A stretch of DNA of 64,000 bases, from the NCBI GenBank assembly GCA_016508695.1, contig VNKQ01000007.1, positions 1,798,001 to 1,862,000 of the forward strand, read 5' to 3'. Of the stretch, positions 13,015 through 24,614 are shown one piece after another; positions within the stretch are counted from its first letter, which is position 1, and each line of letters opens with the position of its first letter. The notes under the pieces were generated by a model that was not told the DNA's origin, made no database searches, and saw nothing but the letters and a program-made list of their open reading frames with translations. The position numbers were made by a program, and so were the translations under genes. The stretch is from Hyphodiscus hymeniophilus. Its lineage: Eukaryota > Ascomycota > Leotiomycetes > Helotiales > Hyphodiscaceae.

Positions 13015-14323
13015 AAGGAATATGAAGCTTTCAGAATTAAGAACCAAATATATGACCTTCTGCAGCTGCTACGGTAGCTGCATCCAGCGCGTAAGACTTT
13101 CCTGTGATTTATTCAGAAATCACTGGCTATTTCACAGACCGTTCGGACTTGGCCATGACCAAGAGAAAAATTGAGCAGCATCTCTGCGTTCAACTCACTC
13201 ATAGAGTCCTGTCAAGAAGTCCATGATTATCTATACTCATACCCACCCAATTCCCTTTGTCTGAGCTAGCCGGAGCAAAAACAAAAAAAAAGATAGTCAA
13301 GTGACAGGCGACAGAGTACCTCGTCGAAACATTTTGCCAATGGGATTTGATCGATTTGATCACACAACGCGGCAAGGGACGCCGAAATGTGCTCAAACTT
13401 CGATCATGAACAAATAACCCCTCAAGAACCAGAACATATTCCATCTGCTGGTCACAACTCTCGAAAAAAATTGATCCCATTTGTTGGGTCTCCCTTTGCA
13501 AGCCAGTACGGGTGAACAGAGCCCGCGAACAGTCGCTCAACGCAGTGAATACGATTCTCATTACCGTCTGTATAAAACCCGTTTTCGCAATGGGATTCCG
13601 CCTCGCTATAATAATATAATATTAACAAGTTCTCCCAGAAAGTTACGAGGTGCACCAATCCGCGTAGCAGCAAAGCATCTTTCGGAATGGACGCTCGATG
13701 AACGATCTCGCATGATGAAAGGTCTCTCAAAGGTGTTTCGCTGCTCTTGAGCAACATGCAGCAATCGCGGAAGCTGCAGGAAAAGATACGTTGGTGAGAG
13801 AATACGTGCCCTGGTTTGACCGAGCCAGTTGCTGAGACGAAATGGCTATTTGGAGAAGATACGGAGGACGTTCCTTGGACGGTAACTGCGACAGTGAAGA
13901 GACTCATTTCGATGGTATCCCCGCTGTTTCCTGATGCTCTTTTGAGAAGCCGGAAGGCGACTTTCAGATCTACCCTTGCAGTAGGATCGTACGAAGCGCC
14001 CTTCTTATCTCTGAGCATTACATGCTCGTCGAAACAGTGTTACTATTCTTCAAGACTTGCATAAGTCATCTATTCAGAACCACACTCACCAGAAGGAGAT
14101 ATGAGTCTTCCATTTCGTAAGATCAGGCTATGTGCCTGTAAAATAGATGGAATTGGGAAACCTTCGTCCACAGAATATCGTACCCGTAACAACAATACAA
14201 TCCTGACTTAGGTACCGGTATCCACTCCAGCCCAAGATCACCAATGCCCAATACCATAACACCGTTGATGCAGAATCGCTAGAAACGAGATCAGAACAAT
14301 ATACAATCCACCCATATCTTCGT
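13015..14323. other. Intergenic region between convergent genes
   Basis: It holds the 3' flanks of the F-box-like gene and the GCPII-like gene. The longest open frame (188 codons, minus strand, 13452-14018) shows no recognisable domain and no supporting splice pattern. An AT-rich patch occurs around 13606-13626. Confidence 0.5.
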
Positions 14324-17014
14324 CTAATTTCCTATAAGCTTTGCACTCGCCCTCTTGATTATCGCTGCCGCCTTTTCGACTTGTTTCTGAGCCAACGTCC
14401 AATCACCAGCTTCCACTGCATCGCGGATAAAGGGGAAGTAGGCCTCGTCGTAGCCGGACCAGAGCTGCGGTCCAAAGACGACGTGCTTGAATTGGGTGCG
14501 GTTGGGGATCTGTGACTTGAGTATTAGCGGGCAGTCATTTGCAAGAACGAAGATACATACACCGCCACCTTCCTCTAGATCCAGCAGATGAGTCTCGAAA
14601 TTTGCCATCCTGATGTTATGGCTCTTTCTATGAAAGGCCACATTTGCATTTTCGAAACCCCCGCCGCCCAGCACAACGCTATCCCACTCTAATTCAAATT
14701 CCTCAAACTGCTTCGCATCCTTAGCAAACTGGAGCACGGCTTCTCGCAACGGTTCCGTACTCCAGGGTGTCTGGCCTGCCTGATTTGCGCCTTTGCTTTT
14801 AGCCCAATTCTCGAGATCCATGGCCCAACCTGTTAGTGAAGAGGAGTATGCTGACATATCGAAAGGGAGCATTAGGCGGTCAGAGAACTCCAGGATTAGC
14901 AATGCCCAGACCTGAGCGAGGACTTTATGGTATTGCAATCCTGGGTCTCCGACATTGATCATCCATTCGAAATTATCATATGCGGAGTGATAAGGAAACG
15001 GTGGTCCATCGAAGCCAAAGTCGAGACTGGAGGTTCCCGCCATGTCTTGGAAAGCAACGTAGTCGCTGCCAGCTCCCAGTCCTCCAAGTTTGGCTCCTCG
15101 ACGATCCCAGAGTTCTCGCAGTGTCACGTTTTGGCTAGAGTCAGATGTTCGGTCCAAAACGCGGAGGAGAGATTTTTGGAAGACGGGGCTCCCTGCAGCT
15201 ACGAAATTTTGGCCACCGACTGCAACATCAACATTGAGGTATGCGAAGGCATCTGCTCGTAATTTCTCCATATTGGCTTCAACGTATTCAGTGGATCCAA
15301 TGAGATTGTACTCCTCGGCATCCCAAGATGCAAATTGAATCGTACGAAGTGGCCTCCAACCACGTGCCATAAGATCCCCGAAAATGCTAGCAACTTCCAG
15401 CATGACAGCGGTACCGGATCCTGGATCTGTAGCTCCGTAGGCCCAAGCATCGCGGTGGTTTCCAACGATGATCGCCTTCTCACCCTGCTCGATACCTGTG
15501 ACTTTCGCCATGACGTTCCATATCGATTGTTCATCGGATTCGTCTTGGTCATTGACGAGGTGAACCTTTGGCGAAGATGAGTTTCCAGACCAGTATTCAA
15601 TATTTGGAATAGCCCCTTTCCACTCATCTGGAGCACGCTGCCCAAAACCTTTGATAGCTTGTAGCAGATGCTGAGCATCTCCCCATGACAGCGGTAAGCT
15701 GGGGATATTGACAAGTCCAGGATTGTTGTCCTTTGAGACCCTTTCAGCCCCCTTCACACTTGCCCAGCCAGGTGTAAGAACGTCGCCTACTACCCAGCTC
15801 ATCAAGCTGACGGCCCCTCGCTGTACACCACTTTCTGGCATATATCTCCCGTTTGGTGCGACCTCACCCTTCGTGAAGCCATCATCGGCCGGATCACTGT
15901 AAATAATGCATCCTGCGAACCCAACCAGTTCTGCGGCCTTGACCTTCAATGCTCTGTCCCCTTGAGTTCCACCGTATTTTACCAGAGCAATTGCACCCTC
16001 GGTCGCAATTCCGCTATCATGGAGGCGCCTGAAATCCTCTCTTGATCCATAATTCGCATATATCAGCGGTCCAACAACGTCTCCAGTCCTACTATGGCCA
16101 TGGAAAACTGGCGTTTGCGCTCTCGGCGGATCAGAATAAACGGGATCTTCGTCAATCTTCGCACTCCACGCCACATTCCCATCATCCTTCAAGAGGTCGA
16201 CCTTCCGTCCACCCTCTTTGGGATAGTTCAGGTATACTCCAAATTCCTCCATATGTACATCCTCCAGCCCCACGCTCGCAAAAATGCCTTCCACGTACTG
16301 CGCAAGCACATAGTCCCCCTCCGTGCCTGCCAAATGATCCGCCATGGTAATCTCCCTCAGCCGCTCTCCTATCCTTCTTTCGTCAACCTCTTTCTGTACA
16401 TGCACCCTCACATCCTCCGGATCGAACATCTGCCCCGCCATCCTCTGCAGATTGCTCGTGAAAATGCCGCTCATAAATAGCAAGTAAACCACAGCCATAA
16501 CCAGCAAGACGGCAAAGCAGCGACCGAGCACGATACAGAAATTGGCATCGACCCGCGGCCACCTCCACCCTGGCCGCCATTTGAAAGGAAGATTCAGACT
16601 CGATAGACTCGCTGTCAGCGATGACATTCGTTTTCCCCACGCCGTCTGCGGCCTGGGCGGATCCATCATCTCCATCTCCTCCATCTCCCTCCGGACCTCC
16701 TCATCCTCCGTGCTCGCACTGTCCCGCCTCCGCTCTCTATCTTGCCCGAGGAAGGCATCGTGTTGCTCTAGACTACCTCGTACAGATGCACTGTCTTCTG
16801 TCGGTGGCGGACGATAGCCTGCTCTGCGCGTAGGGACGGGGAGACGGCCTCCCGGATCGAGATGTCCTAATAGGCCTTCGCGTTCAGCGGGGTGGGCGGC
16901 TTCGTCTGTGGAGCGGGAGGGAGTGGGAGTTGTTGTTCGCGAGGAGGAGCCGATTGCCTCTTCGTAGGTTGGGATGGGAAGGGGTTCGTATTTATTTGGT
17001 TTCTCGTCCGGCAT
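14324..17014 (-). CDS. Glutamate carboxypeptidase II / transferrin-receptor-like M28 peptidase
   Basis: A 879-aa type II membrane protein. The start is the ATG at 17014; the open frame continues 36 bases further upstream only from a TTG. A 51-nt intron (14510-14560, GTATGT..CTAATAC..CAG) interrupts the C-terminal domain. The layout is a disordered cytosolic N-terminus, one transmembrane helix (about residues 160-182), a PA-type insert, the M28 peptidase domain and a TFR-like dimerisation domain. The zinc and catalytic residues of the family are all present: H520 (NHRDAW), D530 (TDPGSG), E567/E568 (DAEE), D596 (NVDV) and H676 (YHSAYDN). An active metallopeptidase is therefore expected, unlike transferrin receptors. 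Yeast relatives are Tre1, Tre2 and Vps70, which act in vacuolar sorting. The N-terminal P-T-Y-E-E-A string resembles the PY-like sequences of proteins recognised by Rsp5-type ligases, which is an inference. Confidence 0.92.
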   Translation of the reverse strand: MPDEKPNKYEPLPIPTYEEAIGSSSRTTTPTPSRSTDEAAHPAEREGLLGHLDPGGRLPVPTRRAGYRPPPTEDSASVRGSLEQHDAFLGQDRERRRDSASTEDEEVRREMEEMEMMDPPRPQTAWGKRMSSLTASLSSLNLPFKWRPGWRWPRVDANFCIVLGRCFAVLLVMAVVYLLFMSGIFTSNLQRMAGQMFDPEDVRVHVQKEVDERRIGERLREITMADHLAGTEGDYVLAQYVEGIFASVGLEDVHMEEFGVYLNYPKEGGRKVDLLKDDGNVAWSAKIDEDPVYSDPPRAQTPVFHGHSRTGDVVGPLIYANYGSREDFRRLHDSGIATEGAIALVKYGGTQGDRALKVKAAELVGFAGCIIYSDPADDGFTKGEVAPNGRYMPESGVQRGAVSLMSWVVGDVLTPGWASVKGAERVSKDNNPGLVNIPSLPLSWGDAQHLLQAIKGFGQRAPDEWKGAIPNIEYWSGNSSSPKVHLVNDQDESDEQSIWNVMAKVTGIEQGEKAIIVGNHRDAWAYGATDPGSGTAVMLEVASIFGDLMARGWRPLRTIQFASWDAEEYNLIGSTEYVEANMEKLRADAFAYLNVDVAVGGQNFVAAGSPVFQKSLLRVLDRTSDSSQNVTLRELWDRRGAKLGGLGAGSDYVAFQDMAGTSSLDFGFDGPPFPYHSAYDNFEWMINVGDPGLQYHKVLAQVWALLILEFSDRLMLPFDMSAYSSSLTGWAMDLENWAKSKGANQAGQTPWSTEPLREAVLQFAKDAKQFEEFELEWDSVVLGGGGFENANVAFHRKSHNIRMANFETHLLDLEEGGGVCIFVLANDCPLILKSQIPNRTQFKHVVFGPQLWSGYDEAYFPFIRDAVEAGDWTLAQKQVEKAAAIIKRASAKLIGN

Positions 17015-17828
17015 GTTGTAGGTGTTGATTGTAAACCGTACCCTGGGCAAGGAGAGACGGACAGAAGCCTAACCGGAACGGCGGGGATAATGAGATGGGA
17101 TTCAAAGGATGTCTATGAGCTCAGCAGGCCAGCTGGCATTGAAGCCTCATGTTTGGTAAAGAGCGTTGCAGTTTGAGTTTGGGTGATTCGAGGTCAGCGA
17201 TAGCATGATTCGGTGGAGATCCTGGCTCGGCTGAGGCTTGAGAGAGTCGCCGTCGGCCTCGCACGATTGGAGCATCTTTGGTTTCAGCACAATAGCACAA
17301 CGATAGAAGTCAAATATACGCGAAAGCTTGTTGTATCCAAGGACTATATCATGGTCCTACGTTGGTTGGACCTGTAGAACGTAAAACCGCGAGTTTCTGT
17401 CACAGCGATGTAAGTAATCACATGACGAAGCTCCTTTTCAATGCATACATGATCTTTCATGATGCTCGTATCCTCTCTTATTGCTCAAAAGATGCTCATA
17501 ATGCGCAGCTGACTCCTGGTTTGAGTAGTAATACTCAATCAAACGTTCGCGGGGTTTTGAGCGACTCGGGTATAAAATCACATAACGGAGTACCACGGTA
17601 TTCGATTCTTCGTCTGAACATTACATAGCTTGGTAGCAGGAACTCTAATTCTAGGAATCGAGGACCAACTGCTTTCTGCCTATTTCACTCCATACTGAGC
17701 ACGAAGGCGCTAACTCTACAGCCACGCTTGAGAATCTCCAATCCTCCTCCAAAATCATCGTACAACGAAAGGAATCTGCACCTTCATCTGCATTTCTGTT
17801 CCATGATATAACAGCTCATCAAACTTGC
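17015..17828. other. Promoter of GCPII-like gene and 3' flank of VPS35
   Basis: No coding frame supported. It holds the upstream region of the minus-strand peptidase gene and the 3' end of VPS35. Confidence 0.6.
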
Positions 17829-20741
17829 TTATTTCGCGGCAGTCGTAATAACGCCCTCATACTCCCTTGATTGGATATACTCCAGAGTGCGCTGGAAATG
17901 GCGCTTTGGCATCTCGATTGTGGCGGATTCTTGATTAGTTTGCAGATTTGAGTGGATGAGTTCGATAAGTCCGTTGAGGTACTTTGTCGTGACCTGCTTG
18001 GATGTTAGGCTAGTTCACGTATTCGTATCTTGGGTTACATACGGCTTCATTTTGTTGATCAAAGTAGTAAACGTAGCGATTGAGGATCTCAACGAAGAGT
18101 TCAACTGATACGGCAGTGTCCATACATGCATCTGCAACACGAAGAGCACGTTGCAAGCATTCGAGAACCCGCTTTCCATCACGGTAGAGCTTACCAAGTT
18201 AGCAAAGCCCAAGGTAATGGTGGTATAGAACTTACATTCTTCGTTTCCTCAGTCTCGCCCTTCGCCGTAATTGGTACAGCCCACCACAAATGACTTGCCA
18301 AATACACAGCTCTGCACTGATCTGGCTTCTTGAGCAACTTACTACCATGGAGAGCGCATTTCGTGATCAAAGTATCATAGTTCTCCTTGCCGAAGTTTCT
18401 GGTCTCGTGTAAAGCACCAGCAATGACACATACAGCCTGGAATTGTGCTCTCGAATCGCTGATGGCTTCCTCGTAGATTGTGAATGCTTGAGCGAAGAAC
18501 TCGTAACTGACTTCTTCTGCACCAGTCTGATCGGCAATTTGGCCGCATGCCACGAAGAGACGAAGACATAGCTCAGCGGAGCCGCTGACTCGGGTATATA
18601 GTGCTGAGAGTGACGAATGCATGAACTTGTATAGGGCGGAAGATTGTGATTCCCAGTTATCGTCGTAGTGCTCCCTAGCCTTGTACCGTCTTGCAAGCTT
18701 CATTGCCGAGGTGATCAACGCTGGGGTCGTGAACTTGACGCGCTCATTGCCCTCCGCATATGCCTTTCTAGTCATCTGCAAGAGTTTGTATTGGGTATCG
18801 TTGTCATCGCTGTGAATCAAGTGGACTATCCTTGCTAGCCAACCTTGCTCCTCGACTGTCTCATCCGTCTCGATAGCCTTTCGTTGTTGGACTCCTGGAT
18901 AACCGGCTGGCTGTTGAGTTCCCTCCTTGATGAGGACTTTCAAGATCTCAAGTACACCCTCCAGCGATGGGAGCGTTGAGATCTTCGTTTGGTTGCGTTG
19001 AAGGCTACGTGCGACCTCGCCAGCAACAGCTCGTCTGGTGGGATAGGTCTGCGTGTGAAGTAAAGGAACATAGGTGGGTAGGGCGAGCGCTGTAAATAAG
19101 GAAACATAGGACTTCAAAGGCGCCAAGAGGAGATTAAGTATGTTGTTTTGTGACTCCGGGGAATGCAAGTCTGCGCTGTTGGCGTGTTGCTTGACTTTCT
19201 GGTTCGTGTATTCGAGGATCTGATCGACGTAGTCCAGACGATCAGGGTAGATTTTGAGAGCTAGGTTTGCCAAAGACACCAGCAGAGCCGTTGTGTCTTG
19301 GATGGGTAGGTGTTGAGCGCTGACTAGATTCATCACCTGCTCGAAGAAAATCTCATAGAGTCTGATGCTCTCAGGAATACCCTTGCTCGGTTTCTCATCA
19401 GAATTGCCATCAGCACCATTGACAGCTTTGGTGCTTTCTTCGGGCTCCTCGGGCTTACTCGCTGGCTCTGGCACGACCTCTGGCTCCTTTGATACATCGG
19501 TTGCAGTGCCATTGGTCTCTGCCGCTGGGGTTTCTCCATTGGCGTTTACCGGCGCGGGTGCTACCTCCTCTGGTTTCTTCTCCTGATCGAGTCGTACCTT
19601 CTCAAGCAGCTTTACGACTGCTTCCTCTTCCATCTTCTGCTTATCTTGCATAGTGCTGTCTGATCCGCTTGCAGCGTATGACGATAATCGATCCATCATT
19701 GCTATGACGATATTTTTGACGTTGACATGAGGATTAAGACGAGAAACCGCTGCTAGGAACTGGTCCAGGGTGTGCAGGTGAAATTCGTCCGGGAAAACTT
19801 GGGTGATGACTTCTAAAAGGTACTCCTGGGCTAAAACATCTCGACATTGTACAACTTGCTCAAGCAGTGGTTGTAGAATGACATTTTTGTACGCTTCCAA
19901 ATCCACCAGTTGGCTTAATCGATGAAGGTTGTTTCCCACCAGCAATTGAAGCTCCTTCCGTTCTTGCGTCCGCTGTTCTCTTTCTCTCGAATGTCCTTGA
20001 TGTTGGAGTCGTACCCAAAGCTTGTTCATCTCCACGAAATTGGTAAGAACAAAACTAATAGAGTCCTGTAGATTCCCTTCTGGTCCATCACCACTTCCAT
20101 TGGGCAGATTATCTCGAGCTTGGCCAGAAAGATAGAATCGCAAAAAGAGGCCCCGTATTGGATGTTGAACACCTCTACTCATCTCCATCATGTCTTTCAT
20201 AATCTCTTTGACTGGCGCATCTTCAATCGACATGTATACAGTTCCAACCGTGATCATTAGGTATAATCGAGGTATGATGTTGCCTGCATATTGAACAAGC
20301 TCGTATAAATCGGCGAGGTGATTGACAGGGTGGGAGTCTTTCAGGTATGAAGAGAGGTGTTGCAGAGCATCGAACACTGCCATGTACAGCTCATAGTATT
20401 GTTTGGGTCCTAGACTGCTTGTTCGAAGCTCTGATACCAAGGTGGAACTGCAGATGGGACAAGTCGGTCAGCAGGAGATCATGTTTGAAGGTGTACAATC
20501 CTTGCGCCTGGGCAATTATCAATTGCTGAATGTTGCAGAACGATGCTTACCTGCACTTGAGAGCATCCATCAACTTTCCGGGCGTTTCCAGGCATTTGCG
20601 CATAAGATGCGTCTGTTGCTTAACCACTTGGATGGCATCGTCCAGAAGCCTAGCCTGGTCTTCCACCACAGCTGGAGGAGACGCCATGGCTTCGAGTGGT
20701 TTAGACGGCTCAGGCGCGACCTTGCGGATTACGAAACTCAT
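17829..20741 (-). CDS. VPS35: Retromer subunit Vps35
   Basis: Four exons on the minus strand: 20741-20551, 20447-18236, 18189-18043 and 17993-17829. Introns are 103, 46 and 51 nt... the last spanning 17994-18042 (49 nt); coding length is 2715 nt, giving 904 aa. The N-terminus ([46 protein letters not shown]) aligns by eye with Vps35 throughout. The IIPRLYLM motif (PRLYL), which contacts Vps26, is intact, as is [18 protein letters not shown]. The C-terminal exons ([31 protein letters not shown]) match the helical solenoid that binds Vps29. Vps35 is the core of the endosomal cargo-sorting complex that returns receptors to the Golgi. A Glu/Pro/Ala-rich insert of roughly 80 residues follows the first third; it looks disordered and probably forms a loop. 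Confidence 0.96.
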
Positions 20742-21652
20742 GGGAATATCATAGACGTCGCGAAAGGTAATTCTTGAGTTAAGAGGCGCAAGTGTTCAAC
20801 GGTGGAGAGCAACGTTCGCTACGGCGGCCGGGATGAACTCGTCATCCAAGAAGACGAGGCGAGGCGAGGCTGTCAGCGGATAAAACCATGTTGACATTTT
20901 TTTTGACAGTTCTTGTCTATAGATTGTTAATGTAAAGATAATTCTCGTAGTACGCCCATTCTATTTTCTGTAAGTGCTGGTACATCTGAGAAGAGGTCTT
21001 AAAAAGTTCGAATATCTCGAAATATACACTTGGAAGTGATGTAGGAGTGGATTCATTAGTCACATGAGAATGAAGGGAAGTGTTGATTTGATATTTATAT
21101 TCTCTTTACAAGTTAGGACATTACTTCATTCAGGCCTCATCAAATTTCCAAACGCCGGTATAATGCTGCGCTATCCAGCTCTTGGTGCGCTTTTCCAAAC
21201 TCCACTCAAAAGTACTTGTACATATATATGCATACCGTCTATTACTGCTCCGGAAAAAGTACTACCTCCATCGTGTTGCGAATCGCGGTCCTTGATTTCG
21301 TTGAAAATGCTGATGTTCTCGCTCATTTGCGGGGGAGCTCAAAGCATTGGAAATTCCGTTGGTACGCGAAAGAAGCGAGCCTCTTCCTGTAATATCGGGT
21401 AGCAGAAAGCAGGGCATTATGATATCCCGTGTGACCAGGAAAGACCAGCAGAACTACCCATGGTTCGAGCCTGGCCCATCTGTTGTTGGACTAAGTTCCG
21501 TCTGGAATGACAGTCTACCAGGCTTCTTGGCACTGCCACTCCTGGCGTTTCTATAGAGCGTAGAAATGTGTTGGCCTCTGTGAAGTGGAAATTGGCATCC
21601 GCCCCGATACTTATACAGCTGAGATCTTCTCACTGTGCTGTCTACCAAATTC
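20742..21652. other. VPS35 promoter and 3' flank of the Ser-rich gene
   Basis: No coding frame supported. A short GGCGA-type triple repeat occurs near 20862-20875 just upstream of VPS35. The rest is unremarkable. Confidence 0.55.
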
Positions 21653-22576
21653 TCAACCTATGGATGAGGAGGGAGTTTGCATTGATGATGGTGCTGCTGT
21701 TTTGGTGGAGTTCGACCATGGAGGATACGTGGTATGCCATTGGCCATTATCGTACGAAGTACTCGATGTTGATGATGGAGACTCGGAACTTGTCAGTGAA
21801 GTCGAGAGTGTGAAGGTCGGAGTGTATGAGGGTAGTGTGGAAGTCAAGCTCTCGCTGCTTGAAGTGGAGGCTGAGTATGAGGTACTGCTGGCAGAGGCGC
21901 TCGCAGTTGTATTCGAAAATTCTCCCGAAGAGGACGAGGAAGAGGACCTAGCAGAGGACGAGGATGAGGACGCAGGTGTAGATGTAGCAGAGGACGAAGG
22001 TGAAGATGTAGCAGAGGACGGAGGTGGAGATGTTGAAGAGGAGGATGAGGACGAAGGCGAGGACAAGGACGGGGCAGGACTAGGAGAGGCTGCCGAAGAT
22101 GTCGGTAGTGCACTGACTGAAGACGAGCCAGCTGCAGAGGAAGACGATGACTCCGAGCTTTCATCTGTAGTGACCGGTTGGGGAATCTTGACAGTGACTG
22201 TTGGAGCGGTGACATCGATGATCGAGTAGTCAATCGCGGTGACCGTTACAGGACTCGGAGTGATGGTAACAAGCATGGTCTGAGTGCTCTCTGGACCTTC
22301 AATGATCTTTGTGAATATCGTGACATCGGTCTCGACGATAGTCTGCGTCGTAGGTGCTTGCGTGTGCACAACCGTTTCCACTATCGTGGACGCAGGCTCT
22401 GGGGAATTGGCAGTGGCAGCGGGTGAATCCCCATCGACGGCCACCACGGAATAAGTTGCCCTTCTTACCAGAGGCTGTACCCAGGCAATGTTTCGAGGCT
22501 CAAAGGGTAATGATGAGGACAATAGAAAGAGCGACGATAAAGCAAAGAGCGACGAGGTTGAGGTGTTGAGATGCAT
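21653..22576 (-). CDS. Secreted Ser/Thr-rich cell-surface-like protein
   Basis: A single exon encodes 307 aa. The first ~23 residues (basic-free start, Leu/Ser-rich hydrophobic core ending near LPFEPR) look like a signal peptide. A dibasic RR at about 38-39 could be a Kex2-type processing site. Residues ~70-150 are rich in Thr/Val with repeated TVT-like strings, and ~150-290 are almost entirely Ser with Thr, Pro and Ala. This is typical of O-mannosylated fungal wall or adhesin stalks. No hydrophobic C-terminal tail is present, so a GPI anchor is unlikely unless a 3' exon is missed. No catalytic domain is recognised. The opposite strand of the Ser-rich part is open too, but it encodes an acidic composition artefact. 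Confidence 0.7.
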   Translation of the reverse strand: MHLNTSTSSLFALSSLFLLSSSLPFEPRNIAWVQPLVRRATYSVVAVDGDSPAATANSPEPASTIVETVVHTQAPTTQTIVETDVTIFTKIIEGPESTQTMLVTITPSPVTVTAIDYSIIDVTAPTVTVKIPQPVTTDESSESSSSSAAGSSSVSALPTSSAASPSPAPSLSSPSSSSSSSTSPPPSSATSSPSSSATSTPASSSSSSARSSSSSSSGEFSNTTASASASSTSYSASTSSSESLTSTLPSYTPTFTLSTSLTSSESPSSTSSTSYDNGQWHTTYPPWSNSTKTAAPSSMQTPSSSIG

Positions 22577-23846
22577 TGTGATGAGGAGTGAGAGAATGAC
22601 ACTACTTCAGATAATTTCTGTGTAGTTGAGAAGCATGAAGACGGAACTTACTAGAGAACTATAGAGGAAGTTTATTATATGCGCTTATCCATATCCCGTG
22701 TCGGTGGTGGGAGGTTGGGAAGTTGGAGGGAAGGCTGGAGTTTCGCCTTGTAAAGAGGAGGCTGGCGAGCTAGGGAGGCACCTTATTAGCGTCGCATGCC
22801 AAAGATCCGCAGCGCTTGGAATAGCCCACGTGATAGCGGCAAATAACTGGACTATGACCTACTAAGGTAGACATGCCACTTGAAATCTCATCGTTGTAAA
22901 TATAATTGAAAACACTTCGTGATGCTTTGTTTATGGACCTTTATGGTGTTGATGCATCGAGATTGAGCATTTCGACAACGGGTATCAGTACTCGCTAAAA
23001 GTACTGTAGACTGTAGTGCTGCAAGCCTTGCATTCCGCCCAGCCTCCTCCAAATTTCAGGCGCTTCCCAACCAGGAATGCAGTCTGAAGACAGTTGCGCA
23101 AAACCGAGCGGGAGGTGCATGATTCTTGGAGGGTTCGAGAGAGAGAAAGAGGTTCATGTGCATATATTTCGTATATGAAACATAGATAAATCCTTTTATG
23201 ATTTTGTCTCATTGCTGACTCTGGGACCATTTCCCTTTTAAGGAAGAACTGGTAACCCTGGAACATGTATCTGATCTGACGAGAAAACGTCAGACTGAAG
23301 AACTTCATGATGCTTCTTCGAGATCCCTCTCACCAAAGAATTATTGGATGATGGGCATGCCAATGTAGCTGTTTGATTCCATGACTCTTGAGACTCTTCG
23401 AAGTCGACCTCGTACCTACTCGACACGGGACATTACTGTACCGTCGGTACATGTTTTCTGTTAAGCAGGCGAGGCAGTGGAGGACCCTTGAAACTCGCAT
23501 CAACCGAGGAGCTTCTCTCGTCATCTCTATCTTCTCCTTCCCACGCCCGAGTCGCGCAACCCTCACGAATGAGAATGAGCTTTCCCTACTATCGCGGAGT
23601 CGATTAACTCTCCTTTGTTTCCTTGGTCATACCCGCTGACGACCGACCTGTCATCTAATCATCCCCAGTTGTCATTTGCGGCATTGAAGCCTTCCGCCTG
23701 TACAGTTAGACACACCTTGATGGTGACCCATTTCGCAATCGCTTTAACAACGCAATCTTCTGTTTCAACGACTCTGCAGAAACTCCTCCTCATTCATTAT
23801 TAAATTCTTGAATCGTTGCCGGTGTACACATATTTTCCAACGCATC
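22577..23846. other. Divergent intergenic region
   Basis: It contains the promoters of the Ser-rich gene (minus) and the 2EXR gene (plus). Only short overlapping frames with no protein-like composition are seen. Confidence 0.55.
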
Positions 23847-24614
23847 ATGTCTCCCCGAAACCTATCCCCGTTTCTGTGCGTACCTAGCGAGATACGACTT
23901 ATGATATATGACCTCCTCTTCGATGATAAGGGTCAAAAGACACTCGAGATTCGAAACCAATCCCCAGATGAATACAGGCACCGGGAGAAACCCTTTCGCA
24001 CAAGTTATCGAGTCCTCGGGAAGGATCTCGTGCGCCAGAGTTTTCCCACTACCTACTACCTCGTCACCGATGCAGAAATCCATGCCTCAATCATGGGGGT
24101 AAATCGTAAGATCCACGAGGAGACTACACATATGTTCTACGGAAGTCACTCCTTCAGCTTCGCGAGAGATATCGAGGCTATTGTGCCATTCTTCTCCGAT
24201 CTCACCCTCACAACTCGCCCATTGATTCGAGAAATAGCCTTGGTCAAACAGGGCTCCGTCTACAGCCGCGATTACGACCGATGCGAATGGAGAAATCTCT
24301 GCGAATTACTGAGGGAGTCCATGCAATTGAAGAGACTGAATCTAATTGTGGAAGGCGGACGTCCAAGCCTGGGCTGGGATGGACTGAAAGAGTTCACGAT
24401 CGCTGACTTCAAGACGATGAGGGACATACAATATGAGCCGTTGGAATGGGTATGGGAATTGCTCTCTATCAAAGGGATACAAAATCTGGATATTGGATCG
24501 GAGATCCGCCACTGTCCTCCTGCCCACTCGAACGCGATGGCTTTCTTTGCTACATTCTCCTCTTCTATCGAAAAGGGGTTCGCGGAGTATCTCCAGGGCC
24601 AGATGGTGGTGTAA
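23847..24614 (+). CDS. 2EXR-type fungal protein (first copy)
   Basis: A single exon encodes 255 aa from the ATG at 23847; a nearer upstream non-ATG extension is ignored. Residues ~8-24 read FLCVPSEIRLMIYDLLF, the hallmark 'LPxEIRxxIYxxLL' opening of 2EXR / F-box-like fungal proteins. A later IMGVNRKIHEETTHMFYG carries the usual 'I..vn+qih.Ea..vlYg' motif. The remainder predicts mixed helix and strand without catalytic motifs. These proteins form very large lineage-specific families in filamentous ascomycetes, and their biochemical role is not known. A second member lies 550 bases downstream on the same strand, so a local duplication is possible, though the two are quite diverged. Confidence 0.75.
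   Translation: MSPRNLSPFLCVPSEIRLMIYDLLFDDKGQKTLEIRNQSPDEYRHREKPFRTSYRVLGKDLVRQSFPTTYYLVTDAEIHASIMGVNRKIHEETTHMFYGSHSFSFARDIEAIVPFFSDLTLTTRPLIREIALVKQGSVYSRDYDRCEWRNLCELLRESMQLKRLNLIVEGGRPSLGWDGLKEFTIADFKTMRDIQYEPLEWVWELLSIKGIQNLDIGSEIRHCPPAHSNAMAFFATFSSSIEKGFAEYLQGQMVV

Noticed and set aside
13452..14018. 188-codon minus-strand frame
   Set aside because: No motif, no supporting splice pattern and irregular composition; treated as chance in a convergent intergenic region.
21585..22229. 214-codon acidic open frame on the plus strand
   Set aside because: It is the mirror of the Ser-rich minus-strand gene. Its Glu/Asp richness arises from reading Ser codons in reverse, and the minus strand has a signal peptide.
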